Below are positions 18,686 through 27,614 of a stretch of 64,000 nt of DNA, in pieces (position 1 is the first letter of the stretch; every line of letters begins with the position of its first letter). A program made the position numbers and the translations under genes. The notes below the pieces were generated by a model that did no database searches, had not been told where the DNA came from, and saw only the letters and a list, made by a program, of their open reading frames with translations. The DNA lies in assembly GCA_034190295.1 (NCBI GenBank), contig JAXHSW010000003.1, positions 62,001 through 126,000 of the forward strand, given 5' to 3'. The DNA comes from Okeania sp034190295 (GTDB taxonomy: Bacteria > Cyanobacteriota > Cyanobacteriia > Cyanobacteriales > Microcoleaceae).

Positions 18686-19801
18686 ATGATACTAGGCCAA
18701 ATTAATAATTTCTTATTAACTTTTAACCCCCCATTACTTCAGATACCCCATTATCTGTACCATTTGATTACCTTAATAATTTCAACTTTTGTTGTACTTT
18801 TAATTACACCAATTATCCGCAAAATAGGTTTAAAAATTGGACTGGTGGATAGTCCAGGCGGTCGAAAAATTCATAAACAGCCAATGGTACGTTTGGGAGG
18901 AGTTTCTATTTTTATTGGTAGCTTAATTGCTCTTTTATTTGTTTGGTGGTTAGGAGGATTTATAGATGCTAATGGTAATATTTTGCCTCCAGAAAAAGAG
19001 TTTGAAATCTGGGGTGTAACAATTGGTGGTTTAGCTTTTTTCCTAATTGGTTTAGCAGATGATTTGTTTGGTTTATCTCCTTTATTCCGGTTATTTACGC
19101 AAACTATTGCTGCTAGTATGGCTTGGATAGTAGGAGTACAAATTGAATTTTTGACAATTCCTTTTTATGGGCTAGTACATATAAATATTTTAAGCTGGCC
19201 TGTGACTGTTATCTGGTTAGTGGGGATGGCAAATGCGATTAATTGGATTGATGGTGTAGATGGTTTGGCTGCTGGTGTTTCTGGTATTGCAGCTTTTGTG
19301 ATGTTAATTGTAAGTATATTTATGGATCAACCAGCAGCAGCTTTAATTGCCGCAGCTTTAGCTGGTGGAACATTAGGTTTTCTTCGTTATAATTTTAATC
19401 CAGCCCAAATATTTATGGGGGATGGAGGAGCTTATTATGTAGGATTTACTTTAGCAGGAGTAGGAGTAATAGGTTTAGTTAAAACTACTGTAGTTACTTC
19501 TGTTCTTTTGCCATATCTAATACTGGCAGTGCCAATTCTTGATATGTCTGCTGTAATTTTAGACCGTCTACGCAATGGTAAATCTCCTTTTATTGCAGAT
19601 AACCGCCATCTTCATCATCGTTTATTAGATGCTGGTTTATCTCAAAGATTGACAGTTTTTTTTATCTATTCACTAACACTTTGGGTTGGAAGTTTAGCTA
19701 TGGCTTTTTCCGGTATTCCTAGTGGTGCAATTTATGCTTTTAGTGCTACAGGTTTACTTGTTTATACAAGTTGGAAAGTTTGGAAACACAAACAAGCTTG
19801 A
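18686..19801 (+). CDS. MraY/WecA-family polyprenyl-phosphate sugar-1-phosphate transferase
   Basis: A 371-residue integral membrane protein with about ten hydrophobic segments. The family moves a UDP-sugar 1-phosphate (GlcNAc-1-P or similar) to undecaprenyl phosphate, the first step of surface glycan synthesis. Motifs: DSPGGRKIHKQPMVRLGGVSI, the Asp pair in LADDLFGLSP, NAINWIDGVDGLAAG, FNPAQIFMGDGGAYYVGF and the His cluster NRHLHHRLLDAG. These point to WecA/TagO rather than the peptidoglycan enzyme MraY, whose UDP-MurNAc-pentapeptide motifs differ. It is a single gene without glycan neighbours, common for this enzyme in cyanobacteria. Confidence 0.88.
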   Translation: MILGQINNFLLTFNPPLLQIPHYLYHLITLIISTFVVLLITPIIRKIGLKIGLVDSPGGRKIHKQPMVRLGGVSIFIGSLIALLFVWWLGGFIDANGNILPPEKEFEIWGVTIGGLAFFLIGLADDLFGLSPLFRLFTQTIAASMAWIVGVQIEFLTIPFYGLVHINILSWPVTVIWLVGMANAINWIDGVDGLAAGVSGIAAFVMLIVSIFMDQPAAALIAAALAGGTLGFLRYNFNPAQIFMGDGGAYYVGFTLAGVGVIGLVKTTVVTSVLLPYLILAVPILDMSAVILDRLRNGKSPFIADNRHLHHRLLDAGLSQRLTVFFIYSLTLWVGSLAMAFSGIPSGAIYAFSATGLLVYTSWKVWKHKQA

Positions 19802-19975
19802 AGTATGAATATTCAAATAGAGTTAGTTGAAAAAATTCTTAATTGCTTTTGATTTAATAATAATTTTTTTAGCCGAAATTTACTTTTAATTTTTGTAGTT
19901 GACAAGATTTATACTGTTTCATGGAAATTAAAAGTAAAAAGTAATATTTTATTATCACACTTTATCAAAAAAGCA

Positions 19976-20004
19976 GATCGCCTAATCAAGTTGAGTAGGC
20001 GATC
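19976..20004. terminator. Bidirectional hairpin terminator
   Basis: A perfect 9-bp stem, gatcgccta / taggcgatc, with an 11-base loop, is flanked by an A-run on the left (aaaaaagca) and ctattttat on the right. It lies between convergent genes (transferase, plus; repeat protein, minus) and the right arm overlaps a HIP1 octamer. The rest of 19802-20137 holds nothing else. Confidence 0.6.
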
Positions 20005-20137
20005 GCTATTTTATCTATAGTTATGCGGAGAAAGTATCCGCATTGACTTAATACATTATGGAAAAAAAGTTGCTACACAAAAGATATCTGAATGTTCTGC
20101 ATAGATAGAGCTTGCCAATTAAAAATCCTGATTCTAT

Positions 20138-21391
20138 CTAAAGTGTCGAGTCTGCAAAAGGCAGAGATAATTCTTCTGAGAAAGCAGTGATGTCATTATT
20201 AACAAAAGGAATCTGGCCAGCAATTGGGGAGTCAGTTATGTCAATATCACCAGATAGGATTGGAGCAAGAATTGGTAAAGCAGGCATACCTAACCCTAAA
20301 AACTGTGAAGTTGTCGATTGGTCTAAGGGAAAATCAGATAGAATGCTCTGACTACTATCAGGGTTAAACAGTAATGGATCGTTGATTTCTGCATCTAAAC
20401 CACCAATGAGTTCATCAAAATTAAAACCTTCTGGCAATGTAAAACCTTCAGCACCAGCAACAGGAGGCTGAAAATCTTCTGGTAAATTTGCTCGAAACTC
20501 CCCAGGAGTAAAACCTTCTGGCAATGTAAAACCTTCAGCACCAGCAAAAGGAGGTTGAAAATCTTGTGGTAAATTTGCTCGAAACTCCCCAGGAGTAAAA
20601 CCTTCTGGCAATGTAAAACCTTCAGCACCAGCAAAAGGAGGCTGAAAATCTTCTGGTAAATTTGCTCGAAACTCCCCAGGAGTAAAACCTTCTGGCAATG
20701 TAAAACCTTCAGCACCAGCAAAAGGAGGTTGAAAATCTTGTGGTAAATTTGCTCGAAACTCCCCAGGAGTAAAANNNNNNNNNNNNNNNNNNNNNNNNNN
20801 NNNNNNNNNNNNNNNNNNNNNNNNNNNNNNNNNNNNNNNNNNNNNNNNNNNNNNNNNNNNNNNNNNNNNNNNNNCAGGAGTAAAACCTTCTGGCAATGTA
20901 AAACCTTCAGCACCAGCAAAAGGAGGTTGAAAATCTTGTGGTAAATTTGCTCGAAACTCCCCAGGAGTAAAACCTTCTGGCAATGTAAAACCTTCAGCAC
21001 CAGCAAAAGGAGGTTGAAAATCTTGTGGTAAATTTGCTCGAAACTCCCCAGGAGTAAAACCTTCTGGCAATGTAAAACCTTCTGGCAATGTAAAACCCTC
21101 AGCATTAGCAAAAGGAGGCTGAAAATCTTCTGGTAGATTTGCCCGAAACTCCCCAGGAGTAAAACCTTCTGGCAATGTAAAACCCTCAGCACCAGCAAAA
21201 GGAGGCTGAAAATCTTCTGGTAAATTTGCTCGAAATTCTCCAGGAGTAAAACCTTCTGGCAATGTAAAACCCTCAGCATTAGCAAAAGGAGGCTGAAAAT
21301 CTTCTGGTAGATTTGCCCGAAACTCCCCAGGAGTAAAACCTTCTGGCAATGTAAAACCCTCAGCATTAGCAAACTGAAATTCTTCGTTCAT
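20138..21391 (-). CDS. 29-residue tandem repeat protein
   Basis: The protein begins MNEEFQFANAEG. At least nine repeats of a 29-residue unit follow (core FTLPEGFTPGEFRANLP, then E/Q-DFQPPFAGAEG or FANAEG), and then a unique acidic C-terminus of about 95 residues ending SLPFADSTL. One unit has a duplicated FTLPEG hexapeptide. Variation is almost confined to E/Q before DFQPP and to GAEG/NAEG, so the array was homogenised recently. A 100-N gap (20775-20874) inside the array makes the copy number a minimum. I chose ATG 21391 because ggagac lies upstream; an in-frame start at 21442 would add 17 residues. No signal peptide, membrane segment or known domain; function unknown. The regular Pro/Phe/Glu pattern suggests an extended or binding-repeat structure. 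Confidence 0.75.
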   Translation of the reverse strand: MNEEFQFANAEGFTLPEGFTPGEFRANLPEDFQPPFANAEGFTLPEGFTPGEFRANLPEDFQPPFAGAEGFTLPEGFTPGEFRANLPEDFQPPFANAEGFTLPEGFTLPEGFTPGEFRANLPQDFQPPFAGAEGFTLPEGFTPGEFRANLPQDFQPPFAGAEGFTLPEGFTPXXXXXXXXXXXXXXXXXXXXXXXXXXXXXXXXXXFTPGEFRANLPQDFQPPFAGAEGFTLPEGFTPGEFRANLPEDFQPPFAGAEGFTLPEGFTPGEFRANLPQDFQPPFAGAEGFTLPEGFTPGEFRANLPEDFQPPVAGAEGFTLPEGFNFDELIGGLDAEINDPLLFNPDSSQSILSDFPLDQSTTSQFLGLGMPALPILAPILSGDIDITDSPIAGQIPFVNNDITAFSEELSLPFADSTL

Positions 21392-21828
21392 AATTAATTT
21401 GTCTCCATTTGATGTTGTGGTTTCTAGGTGTGCGATCGCCAAAAAACTCTTTGAATGAATAATTGGCCAAAAAATTACTTTTGTGAGGAAAGAACTGATG
21501 AAAGTAACGGCAAATATTGAGCTATAAATTTAACAAGGTATTGCCCTACTGAAATTTAATAAATCTCAAATTTCTCTCACCTTTATTTTATCACTTAAGT
21601 GATCTTAATGTAGCTAAATAAAATTTAGATGTCAAGTATTTGAGAAAAAATTTTTTTATCAACCAATAACTAAGATTATAGATAGTGTCTAAAAGTCTTT
21701 TTATACAAGTATTACAGTTTATATTCTTGAGATGTAGAAGATGCTACCTTTCACTTTTGTGATAAACCCTGGACATTATATCAATTTGATAAATGTTTGT
21801 TACAAATGGTAGAAGTAAGAAAGAAGGA
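21392..21828. other. Intergenic region upstream of repeat protein and intron
   Basis: AT-rich stretch with no gene longer than a few dozen codons. It should contain the promoter of the repeat protein (minus). tcacttaagtgat at 21591-21603 is a short perfect palindrome that could be an operator. Confidence 0.35.
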
Positions 21829-22821
21829 GTGCGATTCGTTTGGCAAACACGAGCTTCTATGTAAGTTAGGCTAGTCCCAAAAACTAGGGATAACTAAGCG
21901 TAGTCATGCAGGTTGAATTCCTGCCTTCCGGGATGCGGAGTGACTTCAGTTGCCCAGGCTTCCAAGGTAACAACTTGGTCTGGAGGTGCATGGGCTTAAA
22001 GCCGTAAAACTAGAAGGTTTTATCTGGTTATCTTAGGCGTTGGAAGTTGCATAAGGTTAACGCACAGTTAACCTAGTATTACCGCTCGTCACCTTAGATT
22101 GGTGAAATTAAGCCTGACACACCAAACCCAAAACGGGATGCCTTACACAACTGGTAACGTAGTCTTTCGACGTTATCGCATCTAGGCGCGAGGCAGGGCG
22201 ATATTAGGAGCCTAAGTAAACGCGAGAAATGATACACGGGAGCCGAAGTAACCCCTTTAAGACTCTCAGCTTTCGACCACGCTCGTAGGGAAAGTTTACC
22301 GAATAATTAATAATTAAATAATTAAATAATCAAATAATTCAGGTTTAAAGCCGACCCTTTTAAGGGGAAAAAAATAAATTTTTTCCTTTTATTCAATCCT
22401 ATCCGTTTTTAGGGAGAGGTAATTATCAATTATCCATTATCAATTATCAATTATTGAAATGATATCTCTTAGGAATAAAGGATTCCCCAAAAAGCAAGCC
22501 TGGAGTAATTTCGTTTGATGAGCAGACGTGGGGAGGTAGCTAAGGTAGGCGGTGAAATCAGAAACTGTTAGGGAGGCAAAATTTAACGCTCAGGGTGTGA
22601 AGTGGAAGCCGTGCCCACTATAAATAAGAAGTCGATGGCCTACGGGTCAAAATGCACCCGCGCCTCTGTGTCAAACCCGCTTAACACTTTGATTTCAAGG
22701 TGGGAAGAAGGAAGTATGTGAACCCAACCTCGAAGTGCCCTTAGTTACTAGGAGCCATGAGCTGGAAACTCTCACGCACGGTTTTGTAGTAGAGGTGAGG
22801 GATAGCGATATCCCCATCGAC
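21829..22821 (+). mobile_element. ORF-less group II intron, interrupted by a MITE
   Basis: The 5' end gtgcgattcg matches the group II consensus GUGYG and is identical in its first ten bases to the intron at 57560 (minus). Domain V is readable at 22752-22785 (gagccatgagctggaaact then ctcacgcacgg), domain VI follows, and the 3' end ccccatcgac is the same as in the other intron. A candidate EBS1 (tctttc, 22163-22168) sits in a loop closed by taacgt/acgtta and can pair with the last six exon bases, gaagga (one G.U). EBS1 is 334 nt from the 5' end, close to 332 nt in the second intron. No reverse transcriptase is encoded. A MITE (22300-22455) splits the RNA domains, and domain V has an A.C mismatch, so splicing is doubtful. 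Confidence 0.8.
22300..22455 (+). mobile_element. MITE inserted in the group II intron
   Basis: ttac (22296-22299) is followed by cgaataattaataatt, then aattcaggtttaaagccgaccc, the hairpin pair ccttttaagggg, tcaatcctatccgtttttagggagagg, and attatca heptamers ending near 22455. Intron sequence resumes at about 22457 (aatgatatctcttagg). Confidence 0.65.
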
Positions 22822-22995
22822 TACATCAGAGGGAAGAAGGAAGAAGGGGTAAATACAGAAAGCGAAAACTTCTCTAATATCAAATCCGTTTAATTCGGTA
22901 TAAAAAAATGTTCTATCTCCCAATCTCCCAATCTAATTACTTTGTAAATTAATGGAGTTCAATGCCCCGTGCCTAACAGCCGGGGAGGATGTCAA
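22822..22995 (+). repeat. STRR and IS200/IS605-like right-end remnant
   Basis: After the intron come ggaagaa heptamers (22829-22852). At 22955-22995, ccccgtgcctaacagccggggaggatgtcaa closely resembles the right end of the IS at 25930 (ctccgcgcctgaccgccggagaggatgtcaa, minus): the hairpin arms differ by compensating changes and both end in tcaa. No transposase accompanies it. Confidence 0.55.
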
Positions 22996-25725
22996 TTACC
23001 ATGGACTACCAACCATAGTAAAACCAGCCCAATAATAAGGATGAGATAAATTTTCTGTCTGTAAACGAAAGGCTAAGGTGTTTGAGATTGAAGCATCTCC
23101 CCCATTAGAGTGGAGTAAATCTGCTTCAATCTCAACTTCTCCACGCAACAAGGCCAACTGTGCCTGCCTCAAAGCTTCTGCTTTAATCGAACTTGACTTT
23201 AAGTTACGATAGAATTCAACCATTAACCCTAAAGTTCCCATATCACTCACTTGCCACAAACTAGCTAAGGCCGACTTGACTCCAGCTTGATGGGCTAACC
23301 CAGCAAATCCCATTTCAGATTCTGAGGTATTCCCCAAACCTGTTTCACAGGCACTCAAAACTAACAACTCCACTTGGGGTTGTTTATGCCACTCTAAATT
23401 TCGGAGTTCTTTCAGAGGTAACTTTCGGTCCCAAAGTTGAATGTAGGGAGGATTTTGGGGAGAGAAGTTAGCATGAGTAGCTATATGAATAATTTTAAAT
23501 GTTTGTTCGCTCCGTTTTTTCTGGAGATTCTCTAGGGTGAAGGATTGATTAAGTAAAACTTCCCCTGACCATAATTTCTCTGTAATAGTTAAAATTTCAG
23601 TTGGAACACTAGGTAGAGTCGGTTTGTCTACAAATTCCGACATTCCCATTGCCAGAATTTCTGCATTTTCAAGCTTTTCATAACTAGCATTGGTTAGATT
23701 CAAACTGGGAATTAGACTAAAATTATAATTCTCAATCAAAAAATTTTGTCCGTCATACAAGGCAGCTAAAGGAATTGAACGTAACTCTCGATCTAAATAA
23801 AATAAGAGAGTATTAATACCAGCCTTTTTTAAGTCAGCTTCTAGGGGAGCAATTAACCACTGATATAGTTGTCGAGCTGCCGGCCATCCTGTTGTTCTGG
23901 GGTCGCTGACTTCTATATAAAATTCTTTTGCAATTCGACGGAGTTTTTTCGCTTCTACATCTGGAATACTTTTGACAATTGGTTTACCATCTGGCAAGAC
24001 CAACATTAAAGTTAGTCCGCTTGTGAAATTCTGTAGTTCGATACCTTCAATTTGGTCAGTCAATTGGTTTGGATGAGTAATGACATAAATTGCAGCAGGT
24101 TTTTGTTTAGTTTGAGCCTCAATTTGACTAAAAATTTCTCGAATACTAGCTTCGGTTAGAATTTGTGCGGTTGGAAGTTGAGTATTAGTAGATGAAAGAG
24201 ACTGCACAACTGGATAATTCGTTATCAACTCTGAGTTAGTTTGACCAATTGGAATTCTTTCTTCAATGGCAAGTACTCTTGGTAAAGATGCTTCTTGTTG
24301 TAGGGATAATCTAATTTCAGGATTATTCAAGAGTGCAACTGGAAAAGGTCTGATTTCTAGAATATTAGCTGTATCTAAGGGGCGAGGTTGTGTCAATGAG
24401 AAAGGTTCTGACTCAAAGCTAGAATTTGCCAATGGTGAAATTTCACTCCAATTTTTTGAAAGTTCGGAACGATTATTAGAGTATTGTCTGGTAGAAGGAT
24501 TTGGAAATTCTAGGGGGCGAGGTTGTGTCAATGAGAAAGGTTCTGACTCAAAGCTAGAATTTGCCAATGGTGAAATTTCACTCCAATTTTTTGAAAGTTC
24601 GGAACGATTATTAGAGTATTGTCTGGCAGCAGAATTTGGAAATTCTACAGCAATAGACTCAATTTCTGGAATATTAGTCCTGTTATTAGAGTGATTCTGA
24701 GACCTGCTTAAGAAAAGAGATTGTCTGGATAAAACAAATTCAGACTGCCTGAATAAAGTTTGCCCTGAAAGAAGAGCTACAAAGGAAACTTCATTATTAT
24801 TTTTATAAGTTTCTACAGTTTCAGAAGCAATTCTTCTTCGGCGTAAAGCTGGATTAAAATTCTCCGAATTAGTAAGCTCAATTGTGCCGTTTTCTCTAAC
24901 CTGAATATTTGTTGCGTGTTCTTGAGTTCCACCCGTAAGAATTTTTGGCAAAGCTACGATGGGTAAACCTGAATTTTGCAAAATTGTCTGAGCTGGTACT
25001 TCTAAATTCAACAGATTTCCATTTTGGCTAATCTGAACCCAAGTATTTTCGGCTGCTATTACAGTATTAACATTACCGTTAGGAGCATCAAGACTTCCCA
25101 AATTCAAAACATAGTTTCCTGCTAACCCAATGTTTTGTCCGTCTCTGACTCTTAAATTTCCTTGATTAATAATTATGCCCGATGCATCTGAGAAAACAAA
25201 CCCACTAGGAGAACCTACTAATTCTGAGTAGTTGTTTGGTGCAAAGGTATTAAAACGAGAGGAAGGAAAACCATTGATATTATTTCCAATATCAATTGCA
25301 GTTGATGTTGTGGCGAAAAATGAAGCAGGTACATTTAAACGAGTATTGGGGCCAAAAATTATTCCCGCAGGATTCATCAAAAATAAATTGGCATTACCTC
25401 CTTTCACCCGAATCATTCCATCAATCTGAGAAATATTTCCTCCTCTAACCCTTGTGAAAATATTCTGTGTTTCTGGAGTTGAAATAAAATTAACGATTTG
25501 CCCGGTGTTCAAATTAAACTGTTCAAAACTGTGGAATAAATTAGTTCTATCTGCCGAACGACTCCCTCCCCCGATATCCAAAGTTTGTGAATTTGGGGTT
25601 TGAGATGTAGGCATGACAACTGTTCCCGTTCCATCAGATGCCGGAATAATTTGGGCAAGAGTCGTTAACGGGGAAATGAAAATAGTTACTCCAGTCAAAG
25701 TAGCTATTTGAGATAACTTATTCAT
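22996..25725 (-). CDS. Secreted CHAT-domain protein with haemagglutinin-type TPS domain
   Basis: 909 residues. Residues 1-24 are a signal peptide (LTGVTIFISPLTTLAQ). Residues ~25-250 are a filamentous-haemagglutinin/TPS domain (NLFHSFEQFNLNTGQIVNF, LFLMNPAGIIFGPNTRLNVPASF), used for two-partner secretion across the outer membrane. A low-complexity middle includes a direct 45-residue duplication (135 bp, 24380-24649). The C-terminal ~350 residues are a CHAT caspase-like protease: His in IIHIATHANFS and Cys in LLVLSACETGLGN, then GVKSALASLWQVSD and the final YYWAGFTMVGSPW. Both catalytic residues are present. Related fusions are frequent in filamentous cyanobacteria, with roles largely unknown. 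No TpsB-type transporter is next to it. It would act at or outside the outer membrane. Confidence 0.88.
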   Translation of the reverse strand: MNKLSQIATLTGVTIFISPLTTLAQIIPASDGTGTVVMPTSQTPNSQTLDIGGGSRSADRTNLFHSFEQFNLNTGQIVNFISTPETQNIFTRVRGGNISQIDGMIRVKGGNANLFLMNPAGIIFGPNTRLNVPASFFATTSTAIDIGNNINGFPSSRFNTFAPNNYSELVGSPSGFVFSDASGIIINQGNLRVRDGQNIGLAGNYVLNLGSLDAPNGNVNTVIAAENTWVQISQNGNLLNLEVPAQTILQNSGLPIVALPKILTGGTQEHATNIQVRENGTIELTNSENFNPALRRRRIASETVETYKNNNEVSFVALLSGQTLFRQSEFVLSRQSLFLSRSQNHSNNRTNIPEIESIAVEFPNSAARQYSNNRSELSKNWSEISPLANSSFESEPFSLTQPRPLEFPNPSTRQYSNNRSELSKNWSEISPLANSSFESEPFSLTQPRPLDTANILEIRPFPVALLNNPEIRLSLQQEASLPRVLAIEERIPIGQTNSELITNYPVVQSLSSTNTQLPTAQILTEASIREIFSQIEAQTKQKPAAIYVITHPNQLTDQIEGIELQNFTSGLTLMLVLPDGKPIVKSIPDVEAKKLRRIAKEFYIEVSDPRTTGWPAARQLYQWLIAPLEADLKKAGINTLLFYLDRELRSIPLAALYDGQNFLIENYNFSLIPSLNLTNASYEKLENAEILAMGMSEFVDKPTLPSVPTEILTITEKLWSGEVLLNQSFTLENLQKKRSEQTFKIIHIATHANFSPQNPPYIQLWDRKLPLKELRNLEWHKQPQVELLVLSACETGLGNTSESEMGFAGLAHQAGVKSALASLWQVSDMGTLGLMVEFYRNLKSSSIKAEALRQAQLALLRGEVEIEADLLHSNGGDASISNTLAFRLQTENLSHPYYWAGFTMVGSPW
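24380..24649 (-). repeat. 135-bp in-frame tandem duplication
   Basis: Two 135-bp units (24380-24514 and 24515-24649) inside the CHAT gene are almost identical; each encodes 45 residues ending PFSLTQPRPL. The frame is kept. Confidence 0.9.
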
Positions 25726-25929
25726 ATTATCATCATAAACTTTCGCGATTGTGGGAAACCAGTCAGTTTTAACAGCTAGATGGAAACGGCTGATGGGTTT
25801 TAACCCGTAGCCAAGTTGGTATCTCTAGAGGTTTTCGCTAGAGAATCTAACCACATTTTTTCAGCTTCTTCATAAGATAGCCTGGCGGTACAAGGATTAA
25901 ACTTAGTATCCACAAATGCGCCCCACAAG

Positions 25930-26060
25930 TTGACATCCTCTCCGGCGGTCAGGCGCGGAGATTCCTACCGAGCCGAAGCTCCTCGACGGGTTGACGTTTC
26001 ATTGACTGCTGCTACCTTGACGCTAGTCTTACGCTTGCCTCCGCGTCCGTTTAATGTCTC
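25930..26060 (-). ncRNA. Putative omega RNA / right-end guide RNA of TnpB
   Basis: In this family the 3' end of tnpB and the right end give an omega RNA whose guide is the flanking host sequence. Here the structured part would include cgaggagcttcggctcg and the hairpin ctccgcgcctgaccgccggag, ending at TCAA (25930). The guide would begin at 25929 going down (cttgtggggcgc). Exact 5' end unknown; placed by analogy. Confidence 0.45.
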
Positions 26061-27167
26061 GGACTGCCCGCCCGCGACTAATATATTTATTGCTGCGTTT
26101 TCATCACGGTCGTGTTTTGCACCACAGTTCAAACATTCCCACTCTCGCACCTGAAGGTCTAATTTTCCACCTTTAAACCCACAGCATGAGCATACTTGGG
26201 ATGTTGGTTCCCAACGACTAATCACTCTAAAATCACGACCATATTTTTCTGCTTTTCCTTCTAGAAATGCTCTGAATGTTCTCCATCCTAAATCTGATAT
26301 GGCTCTGGATAATTTACGGTTTTTGACCATACCAGAAACGTTTAAATCTTCTAAAACAACTGTTTGGTTTTCACGAATTATTTTAGTAGATAATTTATGC
26401 AGAAAATCTGTCCTAGTATCTTTCAGTTTGGCATGGAACTTAGCAACTCTAACCTTTGCTTTTTCATACCTTTTAGACCCCTTAGTTTTATTAGATAATA
26501 ACTTACTTAACTTTCTTAACTTCTTAATTCGTTTTTTGAGTGGTTTAGGAGCATCAACCTTTGTACCATCGCTAAATGTAGCAAAGGTAGAGATACCTAA
26601 ATCTATACCTACTGAATTATCAGTTCGAGGTAAGATTTCTGGTTGTATTTCTACTACAAAACTCAAGAAATATCTATGAGCTGGATCTTTGATTACTGTT
26701 ACTGATGATGGGGCAGCAGGTAACTCTCTAGACCAAACTATTTTTAGCTTTCCAATCTTGGCTAAATACACTTTATGTTGACCAACTTTAAATCCTCCCT
26801 TTGTAAACCTCGCAGTTTGTTTAGACTTCCTGGCTTTGAATTTTGGAGGTTTAACTGGCTTTCCTTTTCTCTTACCTTTAGTCGATTTAAAAAAGTTTTG
26901 ATAAGCCTGGTTTAAATCATTTAAAGATTGCTGCAACGGTATAGCAGAAACCTCTGATAACCATTCTCTATCTTCAGTTTTTTTAGCGTGAGTAATAAAC
27001 TGTTTTTGTAACTCAGAATTAGTCGGTTTCTTCCCTCCCGATCCGTACTTTTCTTGACAGCAAGCTAGGCTATCATTCCAGACTACGCGAACACAACCAA
27101 ATAATTGTGCTAACTTGGTTCGCTGATATTTAGTTGGGTATATTCTATACCTGTATCTAGCTTTCAT
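25965..27167 (-). CDS. tnpB: TnpB, RNA-guided nuclease of IS200/IS605
   Basis: A 400-residue TnpB. The N-terminal OrfB part starts MKARYRYRIYPTKYQ. The RuvC-like nuclease residues are all present: Asp189 in GIDLGIST, Glu273 in LEDLNVSGM and Asp in HDRDENAAIN (353-355). The zinc ribbon is CSCCG (326-330) with CLNCG (345-349). TnpB proteins cut DNA next to a transposon-adjacent motif under omega-RNA guidance, which helps the element persist at its donor site. The motif here is predicted to be TTAC because that flanks the left end. The C-terminal tail (SETLNGRGGKRK...) overlaps the region expected to form the guide RNA. It is divergent from tnpA with about 60 bp between starts. No frameshift; likely functional. 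Confidence 0.93.
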   Translation of the reverse strand: MKARYRYRIYPTKYQRTKLAQLFGCVRVVWNDSLACCQEKYGSGGKKPTNSELQKQFITHAKKTEDREWLSEVSAIPLQQSLNDLNQAYQNFFKSTKGKRKGKPVKPPKFKARKSKQTARFTKGGFKVGQHKVYLAKIGKLKIVWSRELPAAPSSVTVIKDPAHRYFLSFVVEIQPEILPRTDNSVGIDLGISTFATFSDGTKVDAPKPLKKRIKKLRKLSKLLSNKTKGSKRYEKAKVRVAKFHAKLKDTRTDFLHKLSTKIIRENQTVVLEDLNVSGMVKNRKLSRAISDLGWRTFRAFLEGKAEKYGRDFRVISRWEPTSQVCSCCGFKGGKLDLQVREWECLNCGAKHDRDENAAINILVAGGQSETLNGRGGKRKTSVKVAAVNETSTRRGASAR

Positions 27168-27227
27168 CTCAAATTTACTTTTGGTCTGTATGTTATAACT
27201 ATAGCATAGTTGAATTTGGTATGCAAT

Positions 27228-27614
27228 ATGTTAAGACAAGAAAGACATAGTGTCTCAGACTTAAAAGTAAATTTGGTATGTGTGACTAAATATCGGAAAA
27301 GTGTATTTACAGCAGAAGGACTAGAATTAATCAAGGATTCGTTCGAGACTGTAGCTAAGAAGATGAACTTCAAGATATTAGAGTTTAAGGGGGAAGCCGA
27401 TCATGTTCATGCAGCTATTGAATACCCACCTAAATTGTCTATATCTCAAATAGTCAATCATCTTAAAGGTGTTTCTAGTAGATTATATGGAGCAGCAGGA
27501 TATGAAAAACCCCACAAAACTGCGCTTTGGAGTCCTTCATATTTTGTGGCTTCAGTTGGGGGCGCACCACTTGAAACTCTGAAAAAGTACATTCAAAATC
27601 AAAAGTCCTCCTAA
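27228..27614 (+). CDS. tnpA: TnpA, HUH Y1 transposase of IS200/IS605
   Basis: About 128 residues, normal for Y1 transposases that move single-stranded DNA. The metal-binding HUH motif is in EADHVHAAI, and the catalytic Tyr is in LKKYIQNQ close to the C-terminus. Other family marks are LVCVTKYRKSVFT, LSISQIVNHLKGVSSRL and LWSPSYFVASVGGAPLE. I chose ATG 27228 (MLRQERHS), since homologs begin shortly before VYDxKYHLVWVTKYR; an in-frame start at 27210 adds six residues. Its stop is about 30 bp from the left end of the element. It may also mobilise the TTAC-flanked MITEs in the window. Confidence 0.93.
   Translation: MLRQERHSVSDLKVNLVCVTKYRKSVFTAEGLELIKDSFETVAKKMNFKILEFKGEADHVHAAIEYPPKLSISQIVNHLKGVSSRLYGAAGYEKPHKTALWSPSYFVASVGGAPLETLKKYIQNQKSS

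Noticed and set aside
20395..21372. 325-codon minus ORF rich in Leu/Cys
   Set aside because: It is the alternative frame of the 87-bp repeat array, open only because the unit length is a multiple of three.
22741..22923. 60-codon minus ORF
   Set aside because: Complement of group II intron domains V/VI and heptamers.
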